Shown: positions 24,515-34,686 of the stretch, piece by piece
Numbering within the stretch: the first letter of the stretch is position 1
Layout: the number at the start of each line of letters is the position of its first letter
Source: Streptomyces sannanensis
Lineage (GTDB): Bacteria > Actinomycetota > Actinomycetes > Streptomycetales > Streptomycetaceae
Reading direction: 5' to 3'
DNA length: 64,000 bases
Assembly: GCF_039536205.1 (NCBI RefSeq)
Contig: NZ_BAAAYL010000001.1
Span: forward strand, 4,588,001-4,652,000
Program-made: the position numbers and the translations under genes
Notes under the pieces: generated by a model
Told to the model about the DNA's origin: nothing
The model's database searches: none
What the model saw: only the letters and a program-made list of their open reading frames with translations

Positions 24515-27500
24515 TCAGGCCTCGAAGACCTCGTTGACCAGCTGGGCCTGCTCGGCCTGGTGGCGCTTGGCGGAGCCGACCGCCGGGGACGAGCCGTGCG
24601 GGCGCGAGATGCGGCGCAGGCGCTCGGCCGGCGGGAGGTCGGCGCCGACCGCCAGGTCGAGGTGGTCGATCAGGTTGAGCGCGATGAACGGCCAGGCACC
24701 CTGGTTCGCCGGCTCCTCCTGGGCCCAGATGTACTTCGCGGCGTTCGGGTACTTGGCGATCTCGGCCTGGAGCTCCGCACCCGGCAGCGGGTACAGGCGC
24801 TCGAGGCGGATGATCGCGGTGTCCGTGATGCCCCGCTTCTGACGCTCGGCCTCCAGGTCGTAGTAGACCTTGCCGGCGCAGAAGACGAGCTTGCGGACCG
24901 CGTTCGGGTCGACGTGCTCGTCGCCGATGACCGGACGGAACTGGCCGCTCGTGAACTCCTCCGCCTTCGACGCCGCCGCCTTCAGACGCAGCATCGACTT
25001 CGGGGTGAAGACGACCAGCGGCTTGTGGTGCGGGTTGTGCACCTGCCAGCGCAGGAGGTGGAAGTAGTTCGACGGCAGGGTCGGCATGGCGACCGTCATG
25101 TTGTTCTGCGCGCACAGCTGGAGGAAGCGCTCCGGGCGGGCGGACGAGTGGTCCGGGCCCTGGCCTTCGTAGCCGTGCGGCAGGAGCAGGGTGACGCCGG
25201 AGGTCTGGCCCCACTTCTGCTCGGCCGAGGAGATGAACTCGTCGACGACGGTCTGGGCGCCGTTGACGAAGTCGCCGAACTGGGCCTCCCACAGGACGAG
25301 CGATTCCGGACGGGCCAGGGAGTAGCCGTACTCGAAGCCCATCGCCGCGTACTCGCTGAGCAGCGAGTCGTAGACGTTGTAGCGGGCCTGTTCGTCCGAC
25401 AGGTAGAGCAGCGGGGTGTAGTCCTCGCCGGTCTCCCGGTCCACCAGCACCGCGTGGCGCTGGCCGAAGGTGCCGCGGCGGGAGTCCTGGCCGGACAGGC
25501 GCACCGGGGTGCCCTCGAGCAGCAGCGAGCCGAAGGCCAGGGTCTCGCCCATCGCCCAGTCGATCGTGCCGTCGTCGATCATCGCGGCGCGGCGCTGCAG
25601 CTGCGGCAGCAGACGCGGGTGGACGGTGATGTGGTCCGGGACGTTGACCTGGGACTGCGCGATCCGCTTGACGGTCTCCTGGGAGATCGCCGTGGGGACG
25701 GCCACCGGGAAGCCGTCCTGCGGGGCGGTCGGGACCGGCAGCTCGGAGGGGGCCTCGGCGGTGGCCTCGCGGACCTCCGTGAAGACCTTCTCCAGCTGGC
25801 CCTGGTAGTCCTGCAGGGCCTGCTCGGCCTCTTCCAGGGTGATGTCGCCGCGACCGATGAGGGACTCGGTGTAGAGCTTGCGCACCGAGCGCTTCTTGTC
25901 GATCAGGTCGTACATCAGCGGCTGGGTGAAGGACGGGTTGTCGGCCTCGTTGTGACCGCGGCGGCGGTAGCAGATGAGGTCGATGACGACGTCCTTGTTG
26001 AACGCCTGGCGGAACTCGAAGGCGAGCCGCGCGACGCGGACCACGGCCTCCGGGTCGTCACCGTTGACGTGGAAGATCGGCGCCTCGATCATGCGGGCCA
26101 CGTCGGTGGCGTACATGGAGGAGCGCGACGACGCCGGGGCGGCGGTGAAGCCGACCTGGTTGTTGATCACGATGTGCACGGTGCCGCCGGTGCGGTAGCC
26201 GCGCAGCTGCGACATGTTCAGCGTCTCGGCGACGACACCCTGGCCGGCGAAGGCCGCGTCGCCGTGCAGGGCGACGGGCAGGACGGTGAAGTCCGTGCCG
26301 GCCTTGCCGATGACGTCCTGCTTGGCGCGGGCGACACCCTCCAGGACCGGGTCGACGGCCTCCAGGTGGGAGGGGTTGGCGACCAGCGAGACCGCGATCT
26401 GCTCGCCGTCCAGGCCGGTGAAGGTGCCCTCGGCGCCCAGGTGGTACTTCACGTCGCCGGAGCCGTGCATCGACTTCGGGTCGAGGTTGCCCTCGAACTC
26501 GCGGAAGATCTGCGCGTACGACTTGCCGACGATGTTGGCGAGGACGTTGAGGCGGCCACGGTGGGCCATGCCGATGACGACCTCGTCCAGGCGGGCCTCG
26601 GCCGCCGAGTCGATGACCGCGTCGAGCAGCGGGATGACGGACTCGCCGCCCTCCAGCGAGAAGCGCTTCTGGCCGACGTACTTCGTCTGCAGGAAGGTCT
26701 CGAAGGCCTCGGCGGCGTTCAGACGGCGCAGGATGCGCAGCTGCTCGTCACGCTCCGGCTTGGAGTGCGCGCGCTCCACCCGGTCCTGGATCCACTTGCG
26801 CTGCTTGGGGTCCTGGATGTGCATGAACTCGATGCCGGTGGTGCGGCAGTACGAGTCGCGCAGCACGCCGAGGATGTCGCGCAGCTTCATCATCGTCTTG
26901 CCGGCGAAGCCGCCGACGGCGAACTCGCGCTCCAGGTCCCACAGGGTGAGGCCGTGCTCGGTGATGTCGAGGTCGGGGTGCTTGCGCTGGCGGTACTCCA
27001 GCGGGTCGGTGTCGGCCATGACATGGCCGCGGACCCGGTAGGAGTGGATCAGCTCGAAGACACGGGCGGCCTTGGTGACGTCGTCGTCGTGCGAGGTGTC
27101 GATGTCCCGGAACCAGCGCACCGGCTCGTAGGGGATGCGCAGCGACTCGAAGACGTCGTCGTAGAAGCCGTTCTCGCCGAGGAGAAGGTGGGAGACGATC
27201 CGCAGGAACTCGCCGGAGGCGGCGCCCTGGATGACCCGGTGGTCGTACGTCGAGGTCAGCGTCATGACCTTGGAGATGCCCAGCTTGTTCAGGGTGTCCT
27301 GGGAGGTGCCCTGGAACTCGGCGGGGTACTCCATGGCGCCGACGCCCATGATGACCGACTGCCCGGGCATCAGACGCGGCACGGAGTGGACGGTGCCGAT
27401 GCCGCCCGGGTTGGTCAGCGAGACGGTGACACCGGTGAAGTCGTCCATCGTCAGCTTGTTCGCGCGGGCGCGGCGGACGATGTCCTCGTAGGCCTGCCAG

Positions 27501-28327
27501 AACTCGAAGAAGTTCAGGGTCTCGGCCTTCTTGATGGCCGCGACGACCAGCTGGCGCTCACCGCTCGGCTTCACCAGGTCGATGGCGAGGCCCAGGTTCA
27601 CGTGCGGCGGCTTGACCAGGGTGGGCTTGCCGTCCTTCTCCGCGAAGGAGTTGTTCATCGCCGGCATGGCCTTGATGGCCTGCACCATCGCGTAGCCGAT
27701 GAGGTGGGTGAAGGAGATCTTCCCGCCCCGGGCCCGCTTGAGGTGGTTGTTGATGACGATGCGGTTGTCGAACAGCAGCTTCACCGGGACGGCACGCACG
27801 GACGTGGCCGTGGGCAGCTCCAGCGAGGCGTTCATGTTCTTGGCGACGGCCGCGGAGGGGCCACGCAGGGTGAGGTACTCCGGGCCCTCGGGGGCCTCGG
27901 CCGCGGGCTTCGCGGCGGCCTTCGCCGGAGCGGCCTTCGCGCCGGCCGTCTGTGCGGGAGCGGCGGGTGCGGAGGCGGGCCTGGCGGCGGGTGCGGGTAC
28001 CTGGGCGGGAGCAGCCGGGGCGGGCGCCGGCTTGGCCGCGGCTTGCGGCGCCGCGGGCGGGGCCGCCTGCGCGGGCGGAGTGATGGTGCCCGCAGCCCCC
28101 GTGGCTGCGGTACCGGCCTTGGGGGCTTCGGCCGTGCCGGTGGTGCCCGGCTTGTAGTCGGCGAAGAAGTCCCACCAGGCACGATCGACCGAATTCGGGT
28201 CCTGGAGGTACTGCTGGTAGATCTCGTCGACGAGCCACTCATTGGGACCGAAGGCCGTGGCAGGGTTCGTGCCCTGTCCGTCCGGGCCGGTCGAGATGCT
28301 CGAGTTACTGGGGGACTGAGACGACAC
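24515..28327 (-). CDS. kgd: Multifunctional 2-oxoglutarate dehydrogenase E1/E2 (Kgd type)
   Basis: About 1270 residues. The N-terminus ([20 protein letters not shown] then RAWWDFF) is the E1o-type helix, followed by an Ala/Pro-rich linker, a succinyltransferase-like E2 core ([20 protein letters not shown]) and a full thiamine-diphosphate E1 domain ([60 protein letters not shown]). This actinobacterial fusion decarboxylates 2-oxoglutarate in the TCA cycle and works with a separate E3 and E2. Start chosen at GTG 28327 ([11 protein letters not shown]), the conserved beginning; GTG 28354 would add nine residues. The product normally binds an FHA protein (GarA/OdhI) at the N-terminus. Confidence 0.95.
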   Translation of the reverse strand: MSSQSPSNSSISTGPDGQGTNPATAFGPNEWLVDEIYQQYLQDPNSVDRAWWDFFADYKPGTTGTAEAPKAGTAATGAAGTITPPAQAAPPAAPQAAAKPAPAPAAPAQVPAPAARPASAPAAPAQTAGAKAAPAKAAAKPAAEAPEGPEYLTLRGPSAAVAKNMNASLELPTATSVRAVPVKLLFDNRIVINNHLKRARGGKISFTHLIGYAMVQAIKAMPAMNNSFAEKDGKPTLVKPPHVNLGLAIDLVKPSGERQLVVAAIKKAETLNFFEFWQAYEDIVRRARANKLTMDDFTGVTVSLTNPGGIGTVHSVPRLMPGQSVIMGVGAMEYPAEFQGTSQDTLNKLGISKVMTLTSTYDHRVIQGAASGEFLRIVSHLLLGENGFYDDVFESLRIPYEPVRWFRDIDTSHDDDVTKAARVFELIHSYRVRGHVMADTDPLEYRQRKHPDLDITEHGLTLWDLEREFAVGGFAGKTMMKLRDILGVLRDSYCRTTGIEFMHIQDPKQRKWIQDRVERAHSKPERDEQLRILRRLNAAEAFETFLQTKYVGQKRFSLEGGESVIPLLDAVIDSAAEARLDEVVIGMAHRGRLNVLANIVGKSYAQIFREFEGNLDPKSMHGSGDVKYHLGAEGTFTGLDGEQIAVSLVANPSHLEAVDPVLEGVARAKQDVIGKAGTDFTVLPVALHGDAAFAGQGVVAETLNMSQLRGYRTGGTVHIVINNQVGFTAAPASSRSSMYATDVARMIEAPIFHVNGDDPEAVVRVARLAFEFRQAFNKDVVIDLICYRRRGHNEADNPSFTQPLMYDLIDKKRSVRKLYTESLIGRGDITLEEAEQALQDYQGQLEKVFTEVREATAEAPSELPVPTAPQDGFPVAVPTAISQETVKRIAQSQVNVPDHITVHPRLLPQLQRRAAMIDDGTIDWAMGETLAFGSLLLEGTPVRLSGQDSRRGTFGQRHAVLVDRETGEDYTPLLYLSDEQARYNVYDSLLSEYAAMGFEYGYSLARPESLVLWEAQFGDFVNGAQTVVDEFISSAEQKWGQTSGVTLLLPHGYEGQGPDHSSARPERFLQLCAQNNMTVAMPTLPSNYFHLLRWQVHNPHHKPLVVFTPKSMLRLKAAASKAEEFTSGQFRPVIGDEHVDPNAVRKLVFCAGKVYYDLEAERQKRGITDTAIIRLERLYPLPGAELQAEIAKYPNAAKYIWAQEEPANQGAWPFIALNLIDHLDLAVGADLPPAERLRRISRPHGSSPAVGSAKRHQAEQAQLVNEVFEA

Positions 28328-28598
28328 GGCGCTAACCGCCCTCTTCCGCTTCACAAGGTGATGGACAGCGGAGATTAAGGCTACGCCCCCCGGGCCTGAA
28401 CGTGCAGGCCGGGCGTGGCCATCGTCGCGTAAGTCACATCGAATCCCGGGTTTCGGCGCGCATTATGGCGGGAAACAAACGGGGTCATGCCCGATGTGGG
28501 TACGCGACATCGCGGCTGCGGCCCTGTTGTTCCGCCTCCTTGGCCACAGCCTTCCGTCCGGAGCGCGCGGCGCGTGCCCTTCTGATTCGAACCCTACG

Positions 28599-29675
28599 TC
28601 AATTCTGCTGCCGGCCGACTCCCGGAAGAGTGACCTGGATCCGGCAGCCCCGAGCCGATTCGGCCACGCCGATGTTTCCGCCGTGCAGATCGACCGCCCA
28701 GCGCGCGATGGCGAGCCCCAGCCCGGTGCCGCCGTCGTTGCCCGGGCCGTGCGGGGTGGACGCGCAGCCCCGGTTGAACCGCTCGAAGACCCGGTGCCAC
28801 TCCGACTCCGGGATTCCCGGGCCCTCGTCCATGACCTGCAGGTCCAGTGACTCCGGATGCGGGCCGCGCCTGGCCCGTACCGTGACCCGGCCGTGCGGCG
28901 GGCTGTGGTTGATCGCGTTGTCGATGAGATTGGCGACCACCTGGTGCAGGCGCTCCACATCCGCGTGCGCGGTGAGCTCGGGCGGAGAGACGTCCAGATG
29001 CAGATGGACGTCCGTGCGGGTGTGATGGCCCGAGCCGGAGGTCAGCCCGCGCTGCGCGGCGGCCAGATTGGCCTCCTTCAGTACGCCCGAGAGATAGGGC
29101 CACACCTCGAAGCGTCGTGCCTTCAGCGATACGACACCGTTGTCCAGCCGGGACAGGTCCAGCAGCGTCTCGACGAGCCGGCTGAGCCGCTCCGTCTGCT
29201 TCAGTGCGGTCCGCATCGTCTCGGGGTCGGCGTCCGAGACCCCGTCCACCACGTTCTCCAGTACGGCCCGCAGTGCGGCGATCGGGGTGCGCAGCTCGTG
29301 GGAGACGTTGGCGACCAGTTCCTTGCGATTGCGGTCCACGTCCTCCAGGTCGTCGGCCATCCGGTTGATCGTGAAGGCCAGGTCGCCCAGCTCGTCGCGG
29401 CGTCCGGCGCCACTGACCCGCCGGGTGTAGTCGCCGTGCGATATGGCTTTGGCGACCGTGTTCATCTCGTCCAGCGGCGCGGTCAGGCCGTGCGCCACGA
29501 ACTGGGTGATCAGCAGCGTGGCGATCACCGAGAAGACGGTGATGAAACGCAGTTCGGTCTCGGTGCGCAGCGCCACCATGAGCAGCCCGGTGGTGATGAA
29601 GACGGAGACGACGACGAGTGTGCCGAGCTTGGTCTTGATCGAGAAGGGCCGCAGTCCGGACCGGGGCGGCGTCAT
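28599..29675 (-). CDS. Sensor histidine kinase of a two-component pair
   Basis: 358 residues with two membrane segments (about 17-36 and 43-60) and almost no extracytoplasmic loop between them. HAMP (LTAPLDEMNTVAKAISHGDY), HisKA with H126 (ELVANVSHELRTPIAALRAV) and HATPase (LIDNAINHSP, DEGPGIPESEWHRVFERF, GGTGLGLAIARWAVDLHGGN) follow. The minimal sensor loop suggests intramembrane sensing. Its ATG overlaps the regulator stop (ATGA), so the pair is co-translated. Confidence 0.9.
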   Translation of the reverse strand: MTPPRSGLRPFSIKTKLGTLVVVSVFITTGLLMVALRTETELRFITVFSVIATLLITQFVAHGLTAPLDEMNTVAKAISHGDYTRRVSGAGRRDELGDLAFTINRMADDLEDVDRNRKELVANVSHELRTPIAALRAVLENVVDGVSDADPETMRTALKQTERLSRLVETLLDLSRLDNGVVSLKARRFEVWPYLSGVLKEANLAAAQRGLTSGSGHHTRTDVHLHLDVSPPELTAHADVERLHQVVANLIDNAINHSPPHGRVTVRARRGPHPESLDLQVMDEGPGIPESEWHRVFERFNRGCASTPHGPGNDGGTGLGLAIARWAVDLHGGNIGVAESARGCRIQVTLPGVGRQQN

Positions 29676-30409
29676 GGCGCCGGGGTCTCCAGGGCATAGC
29701 CGACGCCGTGGACCGTACGGATGCGCTCCGCGCCGATCTTGCGGCGCAGTGCCTTGATGTGGCTGTCGACCGTCCGGGTACCGGAGGCGTCCGCCCAGTC
29801 CCACACCTCGGCCAGCAGCTGTTCGCGCGAGAGCACCGCGCGGGGGGTGTTCGCCAGACAGGTCAGCAGGTCGAACTCGGTCGGCGTGAGGTGCACGTCC
29901 TCGCCGCGCACCCGCACCCGGCGCTGTGCGTGGTCGATCTCCAGGTCGCCCAGGCGCAGGTTCCCGGTGCGGGGTGCGGCCGCAGCCATGGTGGCCCGCT
30001 CCACCCGGCGCAGCAGGACGTGCACCCGGGCGGCCAGCTCGCGCATGGAGAACGGCTTGGTCATGTAGTCGTCCGCGCCGACGCCGAGGCCGACCAGCAT
30101 GTCGGTCTCGTCGTCGCGGGCGGTGAGCATCAGCACCGGAACCGGGCGCCGCGCCTGCACCCGGCGGCAGACCTCCAGGCCGTCGAAGCCCGGCAGCATC
30201 ACATCGAGGACCATCAGATCGGGCTGCCAGGCCTCGGCCGTTTCCACTGCCGCCGGGCCGTCCATGGCCGTTTGCACCTGGAAGCCCTCGACACGCAGCC
30301 GGGTCGCGATGGCGTCGACGATCGTCGAGTCGTCCTCGACCACCAGCACCCGTCGCTGGGCGCCGGGTGTCGGCGCGACTCCGTTGTGGCTGGTCTGTGT
30401 GTGCTCCAT
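29672..30409 (-). CDS. OmpR-family response regulator
   Basis: 245 residues. Receiver domain with acidic pocket VVEDD (24-28), phosphoacceptor D69 (LMVLDVMLPGFDGLE), Thr in LTARDD and K118 (TKPF). The C-terminal winged helix (LRLGDLEIDHAQRRVRVRGE, LTPTEFDLLTCLANTPRAVL, RTVDSHIKALRRKIG, VHGVGYAL) is of the OmpR/PhoB type. Partner of the adjacent kinase. Targets not known from sequence. Confidence 0.93.
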   Translation of the reverse strand: MEHTQTSHNGVAPTPGAQRRVLVVEDDSTIVDAIATRLRVEGFQVQTAMDGPAAVETAEAWQPDLMVLDVMLPGFDGLEVCRRVQARRPVPVLMLTARDDETDMLVGLGVGADDYMTKPFSMRELAARVHVLLRRVERATMAAAAPRTGNLRLGDLEIDHAQRRVRVRGEDVHLTPTEFDLLTCLANTPRAVLSREQLLAEVWDWADASGTRTVDSHIKALRRKIGAERIRTVHGVGYALETPAP

Positions 30410-30490
30410 GGCCCGCCCCTGTCATCGCTTCCGGGACCGTGGGGATCCCGTTGTCGGGGAGCCACACTAGAGGCACCGGCGGACTTACGG

Positions 30491-31183
30491 CTACGCAGGG
30501 TTGACACCCAGGTGGACCACGTCGGGGACACCCCGGGCAACCCTGATCTCTTCGGTGCGTACCTTCTCGAACCCGGCATTCCGCAGTGCTTCCTCGAAGC
30601 CGGCGGAAGGCTGCGCCGACCAGACGGCGAGCACTCCGCCCGGGCGCAGCCGGTCCCGGCAGGCCGTCAGACCAGCTCTTCCGTAGAGGCTCCGGTTGCC
30701 GTCCGTCACCGTCCAGTCGGGGCCGTTGTCGATGTCCAGACAGAGTGCGTCGTAGCGGTCCGTAACAGACGTGGTGTGGACGTACTCGACGAGATCGGTG
30801 TGAAGGATCTCGCACCGCGGGTCCGCGAGCGCCTCGCCCGAGACGGCCGACAGCGGACCCTCGCGGTGCCATTCGATGACGGCCCGCTCGCGCTCGACGA
30901 CCGTGATCCGCCCCCAGCGGGGCTGCGCGGCGGCGTGTGCGAGCGAAAAGCCGACCCCGAGACCCCCGATGAGGACGGAGGGCTCCTCGCGGTCCGCGGG
31001 CAGGGCGTCCAGCGCCGCGTCGACCAGCAGGCGCTCCGAGCGGCCGTCCGAGGTGTCCATCAGGAAACAGCCGTTGGCGATGATCTCGAAGTGCGGCCCC
31101 CGTCGTCGCAGGACGACCTCTCCGTACGGGCCTTGACGCCGGTCGAGGGTGAGGGGGGCCGCGGTGTCGCTGTGCAGGGGCAT
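30491..31183 (-). CDS. Spermidine-synthase-like methyltransferase
   Basis: 230 residues with a Rossmann SAM/dcSAM-binding core (SVLIGGLGVGFSLAHAAAQP, then ITVVERERAVIEWHRE) and a conserved acidic turn (YDALCLDIDNGPDW). This matches the streptomycete spermidine synthase-like group between the two-component genes and lon. The polyamine-specific acidic motif is not clearly complete, so the substrate is uncertain. Confidence 0.8.
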   Translation of the reverse strand: MPLHSDTAAPLTLDRRQGPYGEVVLRRRGPHFEIIANGCFLMDTSDGRSERLLVDAALDALPADREEPSVLIGGLGVGFSLAHAAAQPRWGRITVVERERAVIEWHREGPLSAVSGEALADPRCEILHTDLVEYVHTTSVTDRYDALCLDIDNGPDWTVTDGNRSLYGRAGLTACRDRLRPGGVLAVWSAQPSAGFEEALRNAGFEKVRTEEIRVARGVPDVVHLGVNPA

Positions 31184-31195
31184 GCTCCCTTTCTA

Positions 31196-31568
31196 CCGGC
31201 GGACCACCCGCGTGGCGCGTCCTTTTCCACGTAGCGATGGATGCGGCCCGCTGGACGCGGCGCAGCTCCCGCGGGGCGTCCGGCTTCGCGCCCGGGTCGG
31301 GGCTGCCCGCACGCCAGCGGGTCTCGGCGCGCGCCCCCGCCACGCGTGGAGCGCCGCCCCGGTGACGTACACCGCCACCGCCGTAGGTGTCCTGGAGGAC
31401 TTCCCGCACGGTCTCGGGGTCGTCGCACCGCCGTGCCGGCCGGGCGTGCAGCCATCCGGCGTGCCGGTCGTAGAGCACGCCGAGTGCCCTCGCGTCGCCC
31501 TTGGCGACGGCACGCAGCAGCGCTGCGTCGTCGTCCTGGTCTCCCCCTCCGGGGCGCAGCAGTCTCAC
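31196..31568 (-). pseudogene. Decayed ECF sigma factor gene
   Basis: From GTG 31568 the frame encodes MRLLRPGGGDQDDDAALLRA then RALGVLYDRHAGWLHARPAR and DPETVREVLQDTY, region 2 of an ECF sigma factor (L...YDRH..W...R...D.E...E.LQDT). After DTY the expected W/G motifs are lost, and neighbouring frames show scattered similarity, so indels and a truncation have destroyed region 4. It is divergent from lon. Confidence 0.6.
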
Positions 31569-31744
31569 GCCATCTCTGTCGCCGGCCTCACGGCGTTCGG
31601 TCCACGGCGTCGTACGCCCGGTCCCCCCGGACGGGTGAGCAGAAGGTGCGTCGAAGGACCGCGGCCCCGGCCGGGCCTGTCGCGCACGACTGATCGCCGA
31701 CAGCGAACTCCGGATCCCTCGGGAACATTCGCAGCCCGCTCGAC

Positions 31745-31765
31745 ATTGAGTCGATGTAGCTCAAC
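31745..31765 (+). promoter_or_regulatory. HAIR-like HspR operator upstream of lon
   Basis: ATTGAGT-N7-GCTCAAC matches the HspR-associated inverted repeat CTTGAGT-N7-ACTCAAG at 11 of 14 arm positions. It lies 21 nt upstream of the lon start. In Streptomyces lividans, lon is known to be repressed by HspR, so the same heat-shock control is expected here. Confidence 0.75.
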
Positions 31766-31786
31766 TTGACTGCCGAAGGGGAGATC

Positions 31787-34228
31787 ATGGCTTCGACGTC
31801 CACACCGCTCACCCTGCCCGTGCTGCCGCTCGACGACGAGGTCGTGCTCCCCGGGATGGTGGTGCCGTTGGACCTGTCCGACACCGATGTACGGGCAGCG
31901 GTGGAGGCGGCACAGGCAGTGGCACGCTCCACCGGAGGCAAACCGCAGGTGCTGCTCGTGCCGCGCATCGACGGGGCGTACGCCGGCATCGGAACGCTGG
32001 GCACCATCGAGCAGGTCGGGCGGCTCGCGGACGGGGATCCCGGCGTGCTCATCCGCGGTCGCGGCCGGGTGCGGATCGGTGCCGGTACGACCGGTCCCGG
32101 GGCGGCGCTGTGGGTGGAGGGGACCAGGATCGAGGAGCCGGTCCCCGAACCTTCCCCAAGCTCTCGGCTTCGTTCGAGCAGGGGAGGCCCCAACCCCGCA
32201 GCGGTGGCCGAACTGGTCAAGGAATACAAGGCACTGGCCACCGGCTGGCTGCGCAAACGCGGTGCCTGGCAGGTCGTGGACCGCGTCCAGCAGATCGACG
32301 ACGTGTCCGCCCTCGCCGACAATTCCGGTTACTCGCCGTTCCTGACGACCGCCCAGAAGGTCGAACTGCTGGAGACGACCGACCCCGTGGCGCGGCTCAG
32401 GCTCGCCATCCAGTGGCTGCGCGAACACCTCGCCGAGCAGGACGTCGCCGAGTCCATCGCCAAGGACGTCCAGGAAGGCGTCGACAAGCAGCAGCGCGAG
32501 TTCCTGCTGCGCCGTCAGCTCGATGCCGTACGCAAGGAGCTGCGCGAGCTCAACGGCGAGTCCGAGGACGACGAGCCCGGCGACTACCGTGCCCGTGTGG
32601 AGGCCGCCGACCTGCCCGAGAAGGTCCGCGAGGCGGCCCTCAAGGAGGTCGCCAAGCTGGAGCGCGCCTCCGACCAGAGCCCCGAGGGCGGCTGGATCCG
32701 CACCTGGCTGGACACCGTCCTCGAGATGCCGTGGAACGAGCGCACCGAGGACGCCTACGACATCAAGGGCGCCAAGGAGATCCTCGACGCCGAGCACGCC
32801 GGACTGGAGGACGTCAAGGAACGCATCACCGAGTACCTGGCGGTGCGCAAGCGGCGCGCCGACCGGGGGCTGGGCGTGGTCGGCGGTCGGCGCGGAGGTG
32901 CGGTGCTGGCGCTCGTCGGCCCGCCGGGCGTCGGAAAGACCTCGCTGGGCGAGAGCGTGGCGCACGCGATGGGGCGGAAGTTCGTCCGCGTCGCGCTCGG
33001 CGGCGTACGCGACGAGGCGGAGATCCGCGGCCACCGGCGTACATACGTGGGCGCCCTCCCGGGACGTGTCGTCCGTGCCGTCAAGGAGGCCGGCTCGATG
33101 AACCCGGTCGTCCTGCTCGACGAGATCGACAAGGTCGGCTCCGACTTCCGTGGCGACCCGGCCGCGGCCCTGCTCGAAGTCCTCGACCCCGCCCAGAACC
33201 ACACCTTCCGCGACCACTACCTCGAGGTCGAACTCGACCTGAGCGATGTCGTCTTCCTCGCCACGGCCAATGTGCTGGAAGCGATCCCGGAGGCGCTGCT
33301 CGACCGGATGGAACTGGTCCGGCTCGACGGCTACACCGAGGACGAGAAGGTCGTCATCGCCCGCGACCACCTGCTCCCGCGCCAGCTGGAGCGGGCCGGA
33401 CTGGAGCGCGACGAGGTCACCATCGAGGAGTCCGCGCTGCGCCGGCTGGCCGGCGAGTACACCCGCGAGGCGGGCGTGCGGAACCTGGAACGCTCCATCG
33501 CCCGGCTGCTGCGCAAGGTGGCGGCCAAGCACGAACTGGGCGAGCGGAAGCTGCCGTTCACCGTCATGGACGGCGACCTGCCTGCCCTCATCGGACGCCC
33601 CCACCATGTGCCCGAGTCCGCCCAGGACCCGGCCGAGCGCCGCACCGCCGTCCCCGGCGTGGCCACCGGTCTCGCGGTCACCGGCGCGGGCGGCGACGTC
33701 CTCTTCGTCGAGGCGTCGCTGGCCGACCCGGAGACCGGCGCCGCGGGGCTCACGCTCACCGGCCAGCTCGGTGACGTGATGAAGGAGTCCGCGCAGATCG
33801 CGCTCTCCTTCCTGCGCTCGCACGGCGCCGAACTGGAGCTGCCCGTCGCCGATCTGAAGGACCGCGGTGTGCACATCCACTTCCCGGCGGGCGCGGTGCC
33901 CAAGGACGGCCCGAGCGCGGGCATCACCATGACCACGGCGCTCGCCTCGCTGCTCTCCGGTCGTCTGGTGCGTACGGACGTGGCGATGACCGGCGAGGTG
34001 TCACTGACCGGGCGCGTGCTGCCGATCGGCGGCCTGAAGCAGAAGCTGCTGGCCGCCCACCGCGCGGGCACCACCACCGTGGTGATCCCCAAGCGCAACG
34101 AGGCCGACCTGGACGACGTCCCGGCCGAGGTCCTCGACAAGCTGGAGGTCCACCCGGTGACGGACGTCCGCCAGGTCCTGGAGATCGCCCTGGCCCCGGC
34201 GGAGGTGAGCGTCCCGGCAGCGGCGTGA
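31787..34228 (+). CDS. lon: ATP-dependent Lon protease
   Basis: 813 residues, ATG behind GGGGAG. N-terminal substrate-binding domain (LPVLPLDDEVVLPGMVVPLD), coiled-coil middle (EFLLRRQLDAVRKELRELNG), AAA+ domain with Walker A GPPGVGKTSLG (K384) and Walker B PVVLLDEIDK, and the protease domain with catalytic S710 (KDGPSAGITMTTA) and K753 (IGGLKQKLLAAH). All catalytic residues are present. Oddity: an in-frame insertion at residues 122-135 comes from a dispersed palindrome. A HAIR-like site upstream predicts HspR control. It degrades unfolded and regulatory proteins. Confidence 0.97.
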   Translation: MASTSTPLTLPVLPLDDEVVLPGMVVPLDLSDTDVRAAVEAAQAVARSTGGKPQVLLVPRIDGAYAGIGTLGTIEQVGRLADGDPGVLIRGRGRVRIGAGTTGPGAALWVEGTRIEEPVPEPSPSSRLRSSRGGPNPAAVAELVKEYKALATGWLRKRGAWQVVDRVQQIDDVSALADNSGYSPFLTTAQKVELLETTDPVARLRLAIQWLREHLAEQDVAESIAKDVQEGVDKQQREFLLRRQLDAVRKELRELNGESEDDEPGDYRARVEAADLPEKVREAALKEVAKLERASDQSPEGGWIRTWLDTVLEMPWNERTEDAYDIKGAKEILDAEHAGLEDVKERITEYLAVRKRRADRGLGVVGGRRGGAVLALVGPPGVGKTSLGESVAHAMGRKFVRVALGGVRDEAEIRGHRRTYVGALPGRVVRAVKEAGSMNPVVLLDEIDKVGSDFRGDPAAALLEVLDPAQNHTFRDHYLEVELDLSDVVFLATANVLEAIPEALLDRMELVRLDGYTEDEKVVIARDHLLPRQLERAGLERDEVTIEESALRRLAGEYTREAGVRNLERSIARLLRKVAAKHELGERKLPFTVMDGDLPALIGRPHHVPESAQDPAERRTAVPGVATGLAVTGAGGDVLFVEASLADPETGAAGLTLTGQLGDVMKESAQIALSFLRSHGAELELPVADLKDRGVHIHFPAGAVPKDGPSAGITMTTALASLLSGRLVRTDVAMTGEVSLTGRVLPIGGLKQKLLAAHRAGTTTVVIPKRNEADLDDVPAEVLDKLEVHPVTDVRQVLEIALAPAEVSVPAAA
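32151..32190. repeat. Palindromic mini-element inside lon
   Basis: 40 bp of the form CTTCCCC...GGGGAGGCCC with an internal CTCG...CGAG pairing. It encodes SPSSRLRSSRGG in frame, between residues of the N-terminal domain where Lon proteins have no such insert. The form is a widespread dispersed streptomycete palindrome. Confidence 0.65.
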
Positions 34229-34250
34229 CGGACGCACCGGGACGAAGGGC

Positions 34251-34278
34251 GGCCCTCCCCCGGCAGCGGGGGAGGGCC
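34251..34278 (+). terminator. lon terminator
   Basis: Stem GGCCCTCCCCC with its complement around a 6-nt loop, 22 nt after the lon stop. Confidence 0.8.
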
Positions 34279-34310
34279 GTTCGGTGCTCGGAGGCGGTGT
34301 GTGCCGGCCG

Positions 34311-34686
34311 TCAGCCCAGCGCCAGCGCCTGCACGCGGTCGTAGGCTCCGTTGCTGCAGTTCCCGGGGGTGACCCCCGGACCCCCAGCAGAGCCGGTGGC
34401 AGCCTCAGCCGAGAGCGAGCGCCTGCACGCGGTCGTAGGCTCCGTTGCTGCAGTTCCCGGGGGTGACCCCCGGACCCCCAGCAGAGCCGGTGGCAGCCTC
34501 AGCCGAGAGCGAGCGCCTGCACGCGGTCGTAGGCTCCGTTGCTGCAGTTCCCGGGGGTGACCCCCGGACCCCCAGCAGAGCCGGTGGCAGCCTCAGCCGA
34601 GAGCGAGCGCCTGCACGCGGTCATAGGCTCCGTTGCTGCAGTTCCCGGGGGTGACCCCCGGACCCCCAGCAGAGCCGGTGGCAGCC
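34311..34686. repeat. Four tandem 94-bp repeats carrying the 3' end of the lysozyme gene
   Basis: Units start at 34311, 34405, 34499 and 34593, and a fifth occurrence of the shared part is the real gene end at 34687. Each contains the last 13 codons plus stop of the GH25 gene (peptide NGAYDRVQALALG) and a spacer with a GGGGGTGACCCCC palindrome. The unit at 34311 uses different synonymous codons and lies next to the lon terminator, so it may be the original gene end. Confidence 0.9.

Noticed and set aside
24560..28378. 1272-codon forward ORF across kgd
   Set aside because: Antisense shadow of the Kgd gene, whose motifs and codon pattern are decisive.
28599..31568. One 989-codon reverse frame spanning kinase, regulator and methyltransferase
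   Set aside because: The frame is open only because of GC bias; the three genes have their own starts and frames.
34311..34686. CRISPR array
   Set aside because: Units are 94 bp with no spacer diversity; they are copies of a gene end.
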